A stretch of DNA of 64,000 nucleotides from G038396625 sp038396625 (GCA_038396625.1 CP121688.1:682001-746000); one strand, 5' to 3'. Positions 53,041-61,735 are shown, counted from the first letter of the stretch. Numbers and translations are program-made. The notes: generated by a model not told the origin, from the sequence alone.

Positions 53041-54099
53041 ATGAACGATAATATACAACCTAAAAATAATGAATATTATATTACCCTTGCCATAGAGACA
53101 AGTTGTGATGAAACTTCAGCAGCGGTTTTGAAAAATGGACGAGAGATTTTATCCAATATTATTTCTTCACAAATAGATGTACATAAAAAATTTGGAGGTG
53201 TGGTTCCTGAAGTAGCATCTAGAAAACATGTGGAGAACGTGGATATTGTTATTCAAGAAGCCCTAGATCAAGCAGGTGTGACCCTTGATCAGATTGATCA
53301 TCTAGGTGTGACCTACGGACCAGGTCTTGTAGGGGCGCTTTTGGTGGGATTATCCACTGCAAAAGCGATGGCATTTGGTTTAGATATTCCGTTAGTGGGG
53401 GTAAATCATATTGAAGGTCATATTTGTGCCAATTACATAGAACATAAAGATTTAAAGCCTCCTTTTTTGTGCCTGATTGTTTCTGGAGGACATACTCATC
53501 TTGTATATATAAAGGATTATAAAGCGTATGAAGTATTAGGTAGAACCAGAGATGATGCAGCAGGCGAAGCGTTTGACAAGGTTGCAAGAGCCCTTGGATT
53601 AGGCTATCCTGGAGGACCTTTGATAGACAAGCTTTCACAGCAAGGGGATCCCAAAGCCATCCATTTTCCTCGCATTTATTTGGAAGAAAACAGTTTGGAT
53701 TTTAGTTTTAGCGGCTTAAAGTCAGCAGTATTAAATTATTTAAATTCCCAAAGGCAAAAAGGAGAACAGATTGATACCGCCAATGTAGCAGCAAGCTTTC
53801 AACAAGCAGCAATTGAGGTGCTAGTAAATAAAACACTAGAAGCGGCGAAGCAAAAAAAAGTAGGTACGATCGTGCTGGCAGGAGGTGTAGCTGCTAATAG
53901 CGGGTTGAGAAAGCTATTAAAACAAGAGGCTGCCAAACATGGATGTGACGTAAAATATCCATCCCTACAGCTTTGTACAGATAATGCAGCCATGATTGGC
54001 TGTGCAGCCTACTATAATTATATCTATGGATATACCTCAGACTTATATCTTAATGCTGTACCAAACTTAAAGCTAGGAGAAGATGTTAGAGGATCATGA
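53041..54099 (+). CDS. tsaD: tRNA t6A transferase TsaD
   Basis: 352 residues. ITLAIETSCDETSAAVLKNG, the metal-binding VNHIEGHICANY and LIVSGGHTHLVY identify TsaD (formerly Gcp), which transfers threonylcarbamoyl to adenosine 37. ATG 53041 follows GAGGTGAA; the frame is open for another 91 codons upstream but that part overlaps other signals. It ends 30 bases before a second sigma-A promoter that leads into the DnaA-box cluster. Confidence 0.96.
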   Translation: MNDNIQPKNNEYYITLAIETSCDETSAAVLKNGREILSNIISSQIDVHKKFGGVVPEVASRKHVENVDIVIQEALDQAGVTLDQIDHLGVTYGPGLVGALLVGLSTAKAMAFGLDIPLVGVNHIEGHICANYIEHKDLKPPFLCLIVSGGHTHLVYIKDYKAYEVLGRTRDDAAGEAFDKVARALGLGYPGGPLIDKLSQQGDPKAIHFPRIYLEENSLDFSFSGLKSAVLNYLNSQRQKGEQIDTANVAASFQQAAIEVLVNKTLEAAKQKKVGTIVLAGGVAANSGLRKLLKQEAAKHGCDVKYPSLQLCTDNAAMIGCAAYYNYIYGYTSDLYLNAVPNLKLGEDVRGS

Positions 54100-54128
54100 T
54101 CGGATAGATTTAGAGTGTGGTAAAAAAC

Positions 54129-54157
54129 TTGACAAGCAAAAACAAATTTCATACAAT
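54129..54157 (+). promoter_or_regulatory. Strong sigma-A promoter without a following gene
   Basis: TTGACA (54129-54134), 17-base spacer, TACAAT (54152-54157). No frame longer than a few codons follows on the plus strand; the next 240 bases hold the DnaA boxes and then a terminator. Confidence 0.75.
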
Positions 54158-54170
54158 GGGCTAACCGCTC

Positions 54171-54296
54171 TTGTCCACTTATCCATAATGTACTGTGGAT
54201 AAAAATGTGGATAATGTGGATAATCAATTGAATTGAGCAATAGGGCGAAATAGAATGTGGATAAACCCATGTTAAATGTGGAAAGCCTGTGGATAT
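54171..54296. other. DnaA-box cluster 2
   Basis: Four perfect inverted DnaA boxes TGTGGATAA at 54194-54202, 54206-54214, 54215-54223 and 54256-54264, plus TGTGGATAT at 54288, TGTGGAAAG at 54277, and on the plus strand TTGTCCACT at 54171 and TTATCCATA at 54179. All the perfect ones face the same way. It lies just after tsaD (gcp). Confidence 0.82.
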
Positions 54297-54371
54297 AAAT
54301 ATACATAGATATCCTTATATGATATATATGTATATAAAATAATGAATATGCACAAATTCTTATTCAATAAG

Positions 54372-54406
54372 AAAAAAGTAGTTTGGATCATCCAAACTAC
54401 TTTTTC
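54372..54406. terminator. Bidirectional terminator at the acpP end
   Basis: AAAAAAGTAGTTTGGA pairs with TCCAAACTACTTTTT around a TCA loop, with A/T tracts on both sides. The acpP stop codon lies inside the right arm. It can end acpP transcripts and the plus-strand transcript through the DnaA boxes. Confidence 0.9.
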
Positions 54407-54627
54407 TCTTCTACATATCGAACAATGTCACCAATGCTCTTGAAGGATTCTGCATCCTCATCTGGGATTTCTACATCAAATTCATCTTCGATCGCCATGA
54501 TAATTTCAACGGCATCTAAAGAATCAGCCTCTAAGTCTTTCATTAAAGAAGTATCCATAGTGACTTCGATATCTTCATCAAGTCCCAATTGTTCAATAAT
54601 AAGTTCTTTTATTTTCTCAAATACCAT
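54397..54627 (-). CDS. acpP: Acyl carrier protein
   Basis: 76 residues, acidic. The phosphopantetheine attachment serine is Ser36 in EADSLDAVEII. It carries growing acyl chains in fatty acid synthesis. It is transcribed on the minus strand and stands alone here, without fabD/fabF/plsX neighbours. Its stop codon lies in the terminator arm. AAAGGAGG precedes the start. A TATAAT on the minus strand (54682-54677) with a 12-base palindrome just downstream marks its promoter. Confidence 0.95.
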   Translation of the reverse strand: MVFEKIKELIIEQLGLDEDIEVTMDTSLMKDLEADSLDAVEIIMAIEDEFDVEIPDEDAESFKSIGDIVRYVEEKK

Positions 54628-54664
54628 ATGTATACATGCCTCCTTTTTAATATTGAATAGATAA

Positions 54665-54682
54665 CCACTTAAGTGGATTATA
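54665..54682 (-). promoter_or_regulatory. acpP promoter -10 and overlapping palindrome
   Basis: On the minus strand, TATAAT (54682-54677) is followed by the perfect palindrome CCACTTAAGTGG (54676-54665), which covers the predicted transcription start. It may be an operator. The -35 is weak. Confidence 0.45.
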
Positions 54683-54846
54683 ACGTGATTATTTTACCAT
54701 ATATCTATGAAAAATACTACAAAAAAAGTACATTTCAAAGGTATTTTTCAAACCTTAAATCTTTCTTTAAGTTTAACATATAAGGGATGCTTTATACATC
54801 TATTTTGATTCTTTTTCTTTCGACGAAATATTACGTGTATACGACT

Positions 54847-56763
54847 TTATTCTAAATTGGATTCCCACTGAATATATAGATTTTCTAGTTCTTCTTTGAG
54901 TCGATTGGTTTCTTCATGCAGTTCCTTGCTTTTTTCAGGATTAGAATAAACATCTTCTTGACACATTTGTTGTTCAAAATGCTTAATTTTTTCTTCTATT
55001 ACTGAAATTTGTTCTTCAAGGGCTTCCTGTGCCTTTTTTGCTAATCGTTCTTGCTGCAGTTTTTCTTTTTCTTTTCGCTTTTCTTCTTTAAGTTGTGTTT
55101 TGGTTTTGGTAACTTCAGGAGTTTGAAGGGATAAATCCTCTAGTAGATGCTTTTTTTCTTGATAATACTTATAGTTTCCAAGGTATTCCTCTGCACCATC
55201 AGAGGAAAGGACTAAGATTTTTGTGGCAATTTTATTTAAAAAATAACGATCATGGGAGATGACCAATAAAGTGCCTTCATAATTTAACAAAGCTTCCTCA
55301 AGGGCTTCCTTAGAAGCAATGTCTAAGTGATTGGTAGGCTCATCCATTAATAGAAAATTTGCCTTTGAAATCATTAACTTCAACAAAGCCACCCGACTTT
55401 TTTCTCCACCGCTTAAAGTTGCAATGGATTTAAAAACATCTTCTCCCTTAAATAAGAAGGAACCTAACATTGTGCGTACTTGCGTCTGTGTAAAATGAAT
55501 GTTTTCACCCCAGACTTCATCAATGATTGTATTAGATAGATTTAAACGAGATTGTTCCTGATCAAAATAGCCAGTATATACATTATGACCTAATTGAATG
55601 CGTCCTGTATCATAGGAAAGCAATCCTAGGAGCATTTTAAACAAGGTAGATTTTCCAATACCATTTGGGCCAATCAGACCCACACGTTCTCCTTTATAAA
55701 TGTCAAAATTTACATTGGTGAATAATTGGTTTTCACCAAAACTTTTGGATAAATCTGTGACCTGCAGAACATCTTCACCGCTTTTAATTTGGGTTTCAAA
55801 TCTAATTTTAGCACTTTCATTTATAAGCATGGGCTTGTCGATAGGAGATGTACGTTCAAGACGTTTTTCTCTGCTCTTGGCTCTTTTCGCTAATTTTTCA
55901 GTCCCATGCTGCTTAAATCTACGAATGATTTCCTCTTGCTTTTCAATTTCTTTTTGTTGTGCCTGATATTCTTTTAACTGCTGCATATAAGCAGCTTTTT
56001 TCTTTTCAACGTAAAAAGTATAATTTCCATGATATTGTGTAAGTTGACGATTTTCTATTTCATAAATTTTATCAACAACCTCATCTAAAAAATAACGGTC
56101 ATGGGATATGAGAAGGATTGTTCCATCGTAGGACTTAAGAAAAGACTCAAGCCATTCCGTAGCTTCCATGTCTAGATGGTTTGTGGGCTCGTCCAACAAT
56201 AATATATCGGGTTTTTTCAAAAGTAATTTTGCCAAATTTACTCGGGATTTTTGACCACCACTTAATTGAGTGATAGGTTGTTCAAATCCTTCTTCAGAAA
56301 AACCTAAGCCTTTTAAGACCCCTCGGATTTCACTTCGATATCCGTAGCCATTGCGATGTTGAAATTCCTCAGATTTATGGGCATAAAGATCCATGAGTTG
56401 TTCAAGATCTTCTGCTAAGGGTGCAATGCTTTTTTGTGCAATTTCCTGTTCTAAAGACCTTAACTCTTTTTCCATCTCAATTAAATCATCAAATACATGC
56501 AGTACTTCGTCAAAAACCGTGCATAAAGATGATAAGGGAGCATTTTGTTCTAAATAGCCAATGGACAAGTTTTTAGATAAATAAAGCTCCCCACTGTCAT
56601 AAGGGTATTGTCTTGTAATAACTTTAAATAAAGTAGATTTACCCGTGCCGTTGGCACCTACTAATCCTATTTTTTCTCCTTGATTGATCGCGAAGGATAT
56701 ATCTTGTAGAATTTGATCGACTCCAAAAAATTTATTGATGCAATTACATGATAAGATAACCAT
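54847..56763 (-). CDS. ABC-F family ATPase
   Basis: 638 residues, two ABC domains and no membrane part. Walker A motifs are GANGTGKST and GPNGIGKST; signatures LSGGQKSR and LSGGEKSR; Walker B ILLLDEPTNHLDMEATEWLE and the second copy. Between them lies the helical linker of ABC-F factors, which act on ribosomes (translation elongation rescue or antibiotic protection). The C-terminal coiled coil (about 545-638) fits the Uup/YdiF subgroup. ATG 56763 follows AAGGAGG. YdiF is near tsaD in Bacillus as well. Confidence 0.93.
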   Translation of the reverse strand: MVILSCNCINKFFGVDQILQDISFAINQGEKIGLVGANGTGKSTLFKVITRQYPYDSGELYLSKNLSIGYLEQNAPLSSLCTVFDEVLHVFDDLIEMEKELRSLEQEIAQKSIAPLAEDLEQLMDLYAHKSEEFQHRNGYGYRSEIRGVLKGLGFSEEGFEQPITQLSGGQKSRVNLAKLLLKKPDILLLDEPTNHLDMEATEWLESFLKSYDGTILLISHDRYFLDEVVDKIYEIENRQLTQYHGNYTFYVEKKKAAYMQQLKEYQAQQKEIEKQEEIIRRFKQHGTEKLAKRAKSREKRLERTSPIDKPMLINESAKIRFETQIKSGEDVLQVTDLSKSFGENQLFTNVNFDIYKGERVGLIGPNGIGKSTLFKMLLGLLSYDTGRIQLGHNVYTGYFDQEQSRLNLSNTIIDEVWGENIHFTQTQVRTMLGSFLFKGEDVFKSIATLSGGEKSRVALLKLMISKANFLLMDEPTNHLDIASKEALEEALLNYEGTLLVISHDRYFLNKIATKILVLSSDGAEEYLGNYKYYQEKKHLLEDLSLQTPEVTKTKTQLKEEKRKEKEKLQQERLAKKAQEALEEQISVIEEKIKHFEQQMCQEDVYSNPEKSKELHEETNRLKEELENLYIQWESNLE

Positions 56764-57173
56764 AATATTCCTCCTTGACGTTATAGCTAACGAATCTATT
56801 AATTTGTAAAAACGATTGTACATGATATTTCGTTTGGAAGCAGTTAGTATTTTTACTAAAGTGTATAGGCAATACTTTTGTTTATTTAATCTATATGTTT
56901 AAGTCATAAATGATTTCTATAAATATTCATGTTATATTGTATCAAAAAAAGGATAAAATTAAAATGAAGTAGGTATTGATTAGAAAGGAATATAGATTTT
57001 ACATACGACTTATGATACCATAAAAAGAGATAAGCAAGTGCAGTGAGGATAAGGGATAATCATAAATAAAGATTATAATTATAAAAAAAACCTATGGACA
57101 TAAAGATTGACAGAATTGTAACATAGTGGTATAATTTCTACAAAAAAATTTAAAAGTAGGAGAAGATCGTGTG
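56764..57173. other. 410-base divergent intergenic region before rex
   Basis: No gene or structured RNA seen. It holds the ribosome binding site of the ABC-F gene on one side and the rex promoter on the other; the middle is AT-rich without visible repeats. Confidence 0.6.
57107..57135 (+). promoter_or_regulatory. Sigma-A promoter of rex
   Basis: TTGACA (57107-57112), 17-base spacer, TATAAT (57130-57135), a consensus promoter 39 bases before the start codon. Confidence 0.9.
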
Positions 57174-57815
57174 ATGGAAAAAGATAATATGAAGATATCA
57201 ATGGCTGTAATTCGAAGGCTACCGAAATACAGAAGATATTTATTAGAATTATTGGATAAAGATATTAAAAGAATATCTTCAAAGGAATTAAGTAAGCTTA
57301 CAGGTTTTACTGCTTCTCAAATAAGACAGGATTTAAATAACTTTGGAGGATTTGGTCAACAAGGATATGGCTATAATGTAGAAGCATTATATGAAGAAAT
57401 AGGAAAAATATTGGGATTAGATCACGGATATAGTACGGTAATTGTAGGGGCAGGAAACTTAGGGCAAGCGATTGCCAATTATACCAATTTTGAGAAAGCA
57501 GGCTTTATTCCTAAGGCGATGTTTGATATCAATCCTAAATTAATTGGTTTAAAGATACGAGATATTGAAATTATGGATGCAGATATGATGGAGAGCTATA
57601 TTAAGGAAAACAATATTGATATAGGGATTATTTGCACATCAAAGGAACAGGCACAAACAGTGGCGGATCGATTTGTAAGAAGTGGAATTAAAGGGATATG
57701 GAATTTTGCGCCTGTGGATTTACAGGTTCCAGATACCATTGCTTTAGAAAATGTACATTTAAGTGAAAGCTTATATACCTTATCTTATTTATTAAATCAT
57801 CATCCTATCTATTAA
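57174..57815 (+). CDS. rex: Redox-sensing transcriptional repressor Rex
   Basis: 213 residues. N-terminal winged helix (ISMAVIRRLPKYRRYLLEL, with SKLTGFTASQIRQDLNNFGGFGQQGYGY) and a Rossmann domain that binds NADH (VIVGAGNLGQAIANY). Rex senses the NADH/NAD+ ratio and in clostridia controls fermentation genes such as butyryl-CoA dehydrogenase operons, which here lie just downstream. GTG 57171 is a possible start one codon earlier, with slightly better spacing to AGGAG. Confidence 0.96.
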   Translation: MEKDNMKISMAVIRRLPKYRRYLLELLDKDIKRISSKELSKLTGFTASQIRQDLNNFGGFGQQGYGYNVEALYEEIGKILGLDHGYSTVIVGAGNLGQAIANYTNFEKAGFIPKAMFDINPKLIGLKIRDIEIMDADMMESYIKENNIDIGIICTSKEQAQTVADRFVRSGIKGIWNFAPVDLQVPDTIALENVHLSESLYTLSYLLNHHPIY

Positions 57816-57909
57816 AGGAAGGATCGACACGAGAGCATTCATGTACGCATTAAAGATGAATGAGCAATTTATGGTAAAGTAAAAAAATAAGCAAACAAAG
57901 GCGAAAAAG

Positions 57910-58021
57910 TGTACAAAAAATAAGACAGTGTACACAAAAATGTACAATTTGACATGTAATTAACAATGTGTTATTGAAAAATAGGAAAGTTAACAAGAGA
58001 AAGTGTATAAAATTATGTACA
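57910..58021. promoter_or_regulatory. Array of TGTACA motifs
   Basis: TGTACA occurs at 57910, 57929, 57941 and 58016; the first two form the inverted repeat GTGTAC-N15-GTACAC (57909-57935, read with flanks). It is 340-430 bases before the acyl-CoA dehydrogenase start and 260-370 bases before its sigma-54-type promoter, a fitting place for an activator. Confidence 0.5.
57949..57966. promoter_or_regulatory. Rex-like operator candidate
   Basis: TTGACATGTAATTAACAA matches 11 of 14 fixed positions of the clostridial Rex site TTGTTAA-N4-TTAACAA. Its first half is also a TTGACA that could act as a -35 element. Confidence 0.35.
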
Positions 58022-58034
58022 CTTTCTTTTTTTT
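57999..58034 (+). terminator. Terminator in the rex-acyl-CoA dehydrogenase gap
   Basis: AGAAAGTGTA and TACACTTTCT arms flanking TAAAATTATG, then TTTTTTTT. It may end rex mRNA or a very short transcript starting nearby. Confidence 0.85.
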
Positions 58035-58274
58035 ATAGAAAAAAATAGACAAATATGCAATGAAAATAGAAAAAATATAAGGAAATTTAAAGAAAGATAT
58101 CCTTTCACAAAGACATCTGAACTGTAAAAAATTGCAAAAAAGAATTTGTAAAAAAAATATAAACATAAGTCAAATCCAGATAAATAAAGGGGTTGAGGGG
58201 ATGAGGTAGGAGATCTAAATGATTTTAAAAGAAAAAATAAATTAGCATAAAAAATATCAAGCATAAATAGATTT

Positions 58275-58291
58275 TTGGCATGGTTTATGCT
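58275..58291 (+). promoter_or_regulatory. Sigma-54-type promoter of the acyl-CoA dehydrogenase operon
   Basis: TTGGCATGGTTTATGCT: GG (58277-58278) and GC (58289-58290) separated by exactly 10 bases, matching TTGGCACG-N4-TTGCT at 11 of 13 positions. It lies 62 bases before the start codon. Confidence 0.75.
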
Positions 58292-58352
58292 ATAGTAATA
58301 TGTGTACTGTGAAAAAAATATCATTTTTTAAAATATAGAGGAGGGAATCAAA

Positions 58353-59492
58353 GTGGAATTCAAATTAACCAGAGAACAAGAAATGGTTAGAAAGATGGTT
58401 AGAAGTTTTAGTGAAAATGAAGTAAAACCCCTAGCAGCTGAAGTAGATGAGACAGAAAGATTTCCTATGGAAACAGTAAAGAAAATGGCAAGATACCATA
58501 TGATGGGTACTTTTGTACCAAGAGAGTATGGTGGAGCAGGAGCAGATGAAGTGGCTTATGCAATTACTGTAGAGGAACTTTCAAGATGTTGTGCAACAAC
58601 AGGTGTTATTTGTTCAGCACACAGCTCATTATGCGCATGGCCAATTATGAAATATGGTACTGAAGAACAAAAACAAAAATACTTAGTTCCATTGGCAAAA
58701 GGAGAAAAAATCGGTGCATTCGGTTTGACAGAGCCAAATGCGGGAACAGATGCAGCAGGTCAACAAACAACTGCAGTACTAGATGGAGATGAGTGGATAT
58801 TAAATGGAACAAAAATCTTTATCACAAACGGTGGAGAAGCAGATGTTTATGTAGTAATGGCAATGACTGATAGATCAAAGGGTACAAGAGGAATCACTTC
58901 TTTTATTGTTGAAAGAGGTACGCCAGGATTCAGCATTGGTAAAAAAGAAAAGAAAATGGGTATCAAAGGATCTGCTACAACAGAATTAGTATTTGAAAAC
59001 TGCAGAATTCCAAAGGAAAATCTTTTGGGTGAAATAGGAAAAGGTTTTAAAGTTGCTATGACAACTCTTGATGGCGGAAGAATTGGTATTGCGTCACAAG
59101 CCCTAGGTATTGCACAAGGTGCCTTAGACGAAACAGTTCGTTACATTAAAGAAAGAGAACAATTTGGTCGTCCGATTGCAAAATTCCAAGCGCTACAATT
59201 CGAAATCGCAGATATGGAAACAAGAGTACAAGCAGCGAGATGGTTAGTGTACAATGCAGCATGGAGAAAATCTAAAGGATTATCTTACAGCAAAGAAGCA
59301 GCAATGGCAAAATTATTTGCAGCAGAAACAGCGATGTACGTATCAACAAAAGCTGTTCAATTACATGGTGGTTACGGATATACACAAGACTATCCAGTAG
59401 AAAGAATGATGAGAGATGCGAAGATCACTGAAATCTACGAAGGTACTTCAGAAGTACAAAGAATGGTTATTGCTGCGAATGTATTAAAATAA
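58353..59492 (+). CDS. Short-chain (butyryl-type) acyl-CoA dehydrogenase
   Basis: 379 residues. FAD domain motifs FGLTEPNAGTDA and WILNGTKIFITNGG, C-terminal AKITEIYEGTSEVQRMVIA with the catalytic glutamate (ITEIYEGTSE). With the adjacent EtfB and ferredoxin-fused EtfA it fits a flavin-based electron-bifurcating complex like Bcd-EtfAB or caffeyl-CoA reductase, coupling crotonyl-CoA-type reduction to ferredoxin reduction. There are no crotonase, hydroxybutyryl-CoA dehydrogenase or thiolase genes nearby, so the substrate is open. GTG start after GGAGGGAATC. Confidence 0.92.
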   Translation: MEFKLTREQEMVRKMVRSFSENEVKPLAAEVDETERFPMETVKKMARYHMMGTFVPREYGGAGADEVAYAITVEELSRCCATTGVICSAHSSLCAWPIMKYGTEEQKQKYLVPLAKGEKIGAFGLTEPNAGTDAAGQQTTAVLDGDEWILNGTKIFITNGGEADVYVVMAMTDRSKGTRGITSFIVERGTPGFSIGKKEKKMGIKGSATTELVFENCRIPKENLLGEIGKGFKVAMTTLDGGRIGIASQALGIAQGALDETVRYIKEREQFGRPIAKFQALQFEIADMETRVQAARWLVYNAAWRKSKGLSYSKEAAMAKLFAAETAMYVSTKAVQLHGGYGYTQDYPVERMMRDAKITEIYEGTSEVQRMVIAANVLK

Positions 59493-59586
59493 ATTTTTTA
59501 AGACCGTGAAAGAAACTACTCAACCTATTTGATCGATTCGTTATAAAAATACAATTTATGAAAATTGTCTAAAAGGAGGAAGAAAC

Positions 59587-60372
59587 ATGAAGGTAATTGT
59601 TTGTGTAAAACAAGTTCCTGATACAAATGAAGTAAAAATAGATCCAGTAAAAGGAACCCTTATTCGTGATGGTGTTCCAAGTATTCTTAATCCAGATGAT
59701 GCCAACGCATTAGAAGAGGCATTAGCATTAAAAGATAAATATGATGATGTGCATGTAACAGTTCTTACAATGGGACCACCACAAGCACAAGAAATGTTAA
59801 GAGAATGTTTAGCAATGGGCGCAGATAAAGCAATTCTATTAAGTGATAGAGGATTTGCTGGTGCAGATACATGGGCAACTTCTAACACATTAGCTGCAGC
59901 AGTAAGAAAAATTGGAGAGTATGATATCATTTTTGCTGGAAGACAAGCAATCGATGGAGATACTGCACAAGTTGGACCACAGTTGGCTGAAAGAATCAAC
60001 GTGCCACAAATCACTTATGTACAAGATTTCGAAATTGATGGAAATGAAATCACTGTTCAAAGACAATTAGAAGATGGTTATGAAGTGATTAAAGTACAAA
60101 AGCCTGTTCTTTTAACAGCAATTAAAGAACTAAACAAACCAAGATATATGAGTGTAAAAGGAATCTACGAAGCATTCAACCAAGACATTACAGTATGGTC
60201 ATTAAATGAATTAGATGTAGAAAAACATGAAGTAGGACTAGACGCTTCTCCAACGAAGGTATTCCGTTCCTTTACACCAGAGCCTAAAGGAAAAGGCGTT
60301 ATGTTAAAGGGTAGCGTAAAAGAAATGGTAGAACAGTTAGTTGTTAACTTAAAACAAAAACATGTAATCTAA
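59587..60372 (+). CDS. etfB: Electron transfer flavoprotein beta subunit
   Basis: 261 residues. MKVIVCVKQVPDTNEVKIDP at the N-terminus and AGRQAIDGDTAQVGPQLAERI are diagnostic for EtfB, which binds FAD or AMP at the dimer interface. In bifurcating systems this FAD is the bifurcating site. It starts after AAAAGGAGG in the operon with the acyl-CoA dehydrogenase and ends 33 bases before etfA. Confidence 0.95.
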   Translation: MKVIVCVKQVPDTNEVKIDPVKGTLIRDGVPSILNPDDANALEEALALKDKYDDVHVTVLTMGPPQAQEMLRECLAMGADKAILLSDRGFAGADTWATSNTLAAAVRKIGEYDIIFAGRQAIDGDTAQVGPQLAERINVPQITYVQDFEIDGNEITVQRQLEDGYEVIKVQKPVLLTAIKELNKPRYMSVKGIYEAFNQDITVWSLNELDVEKHEVGLDASPTKVFRSFTPEPKGKGVMLKGSVKEMVEQLVVNLKQKHVI

Positions 60373-60405
60373 TATAGGATTTGAATAAGAATTGGAGGGA
60401 GCAAA

Positions 60406-61635
60406 ATGGCTGTTGTCGTATTACAAGATAAATGTGTAGGATGTAAGCTGTGTGTTAAAGCATGTCCTTTTGAAGCAATAGATATGGTAGATAAAAAAGC
60501 GGTAATTAACGAAAAATGTACTGCTTGTGGTGCTTGTATAGAAGCATGTAAATTTAGTGCAATTATTAAAGAAGAATCTAATACAGTAAAAAAAGACATT
60601 TCTGCTTATAAAAACGTATGGGTATTTGCAGAGCAAAGAGAAGGGAAGATCATGCAAGTAGCGATCGAACTTCTTGGAGAAGGTAGAAAATTAGCAGATG
60701 AAATCGGTGTAGATCTTTGTGCAATCGTACTTGGCAAAAACATCGAAGGATTATCAAAGGAATTAATTGCATATGGTGCAGATAAAGTATATGTTGCAGA
60801 CCATGATTTATTAGAAAACTTTACAACAGATGGTTATACAAAAGTGATTACAGATGCAATCAATGAAATCAAGCCAGAGATTGTATTGTTAGGGGCTACA
60901 CACATTGGTAGAGACTTAGCACCAAGAGTAGCTGCTAGAGTAGATACAGGATTAACTGCAGACTGTACAAAATTAGACATTGATCCTGAAGATAAGAAGA
61001 TCATGCAAACACGTCCAGCTTTTGGTGGAAACATCATGGCAACCATTGTATGTCCAAACCACAGACCACAAATGTCAACAGTAAGACCTGGCGTAATGGA
61101 TAAAGCAGAAAGAGATGATGCTAAAACAGGTGAAGTGATTAAGCTTGATGTGAAATTAGATAAAGCGGATGTAAGAACAGAAGTTGTTGAGGTTGTAAAA
61201 GCAAACAAAGAAATGGTATCTCTTACAGATGCAGAAGTAATTGTATCAGGTGGACGTGGATTAGGAAAGCCAGAAGGTTTTGAGCTAATCAAGAAATTAG
61301 CGGACAAATTAGGTGGAGTTGTAGGTGCTTCTCGTGCAACTGTTGATGCTGGATGGATTGACCATTCTCACCAAGTAGGTCAAACAGGTACAACTGTAAA
61401 GCCTAAAATCTATATTGCATGTGGTATTTCAGGAGCAATTCAGCATTTAGCTGGTATGCAAACTTCTGATATCATTATTGCGATCAACAAAAATGCAGAT
61501 GCACCAATTTTCAATGTTGCTGATTATGGAATCGTAGGAGACTTATACGATGTTATTCCTGCACTAATGGAGGCGTATGACAACGTAGATGAGCTTATGA
61601 AGTCATTAAAGGAAGCTGCAGCAACAGAAGAGTAA
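60406..61635 (+). CDS. etfA: Electron transfer flavoprotein alpha subunit with N-terminal ferredoxin domain
   Basis: 409 residues. Residues 1-60 hold two [4Fe-4S] motifs (Cys10, 13, 16, 20 and Cys38, 41, 44, 48); the rest is EtfA with its FAD-binding C-terminus (GGVVGASRATVDAGW, and QTGTTVKPKIYIACGISGAIQHLAG). This fusion occurs in lactate dehydrogenase and caffeyl-CoA reductase Etf complexes and some butyryl-CoA dehydrogenase systems. It indicates electron transfer to an outside ferredoxin or iron-sulfur partner. GGAGGG precedes the ATG. Confidence 0.95.
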   Translation: MAVVVLQDKCVGCKLCVKACPFEAIDMVDKKAVINEKCTACGACIEACKFSAIIKEESNTVKKDISAYKNVWVFAEQREGKIMQVAIELLGEGRKLADEIGVDLCAIVLGKNIEGLSKELIAYGADKVYVADHDLLENFTTDGYTKVITDAINEIKPEIVLLGATHIGRDLAPRVAARVDTGLTADCTKLDIDPEDKKIMQTRPAFGGNIMATIVCPNHRPQMSTVRPGVMDKAERDDAKTGEVIKLDVKLDKADVRTEVVEVVKANKEMVSLTDAEVIVSGGRGLGKPEGFELIKKLADKLGGVVGASRATVDAGWIDHSHQVGQTGTTVKPKIYIACGISGAIQHLAGMQTSDIIIAINKNADAPIFNVADYGIVGDLYDVIPALMEAYDNVDELMKSLKEAAATEE

Positions 61636-61692
61636 AAATAGGATATTTCTAAAACCTTTTAAAAGCTTATAGAGTTAAATTGAATTGAGATA

Positions 61693-61735
61693 TACGGGCA
61701 GCTGATCTATCACTAGACAGTTGACCCGTTTTTTA
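61693..61735 (+). terminator. Terminator of the acyl-CoA dehydrogenase-etf operon
   Basis: ACGGGCAGCTG and CAGTTGACCCGT pair with a small bulge around a 13-base loop, followed by TTTTTTATT. Confidence 0.82.

Noticed and set aside
54383..54664. Plus-strand frame over acpP
   Set aside because: Serine-rich antisense of acpP, no ribosome binding site.
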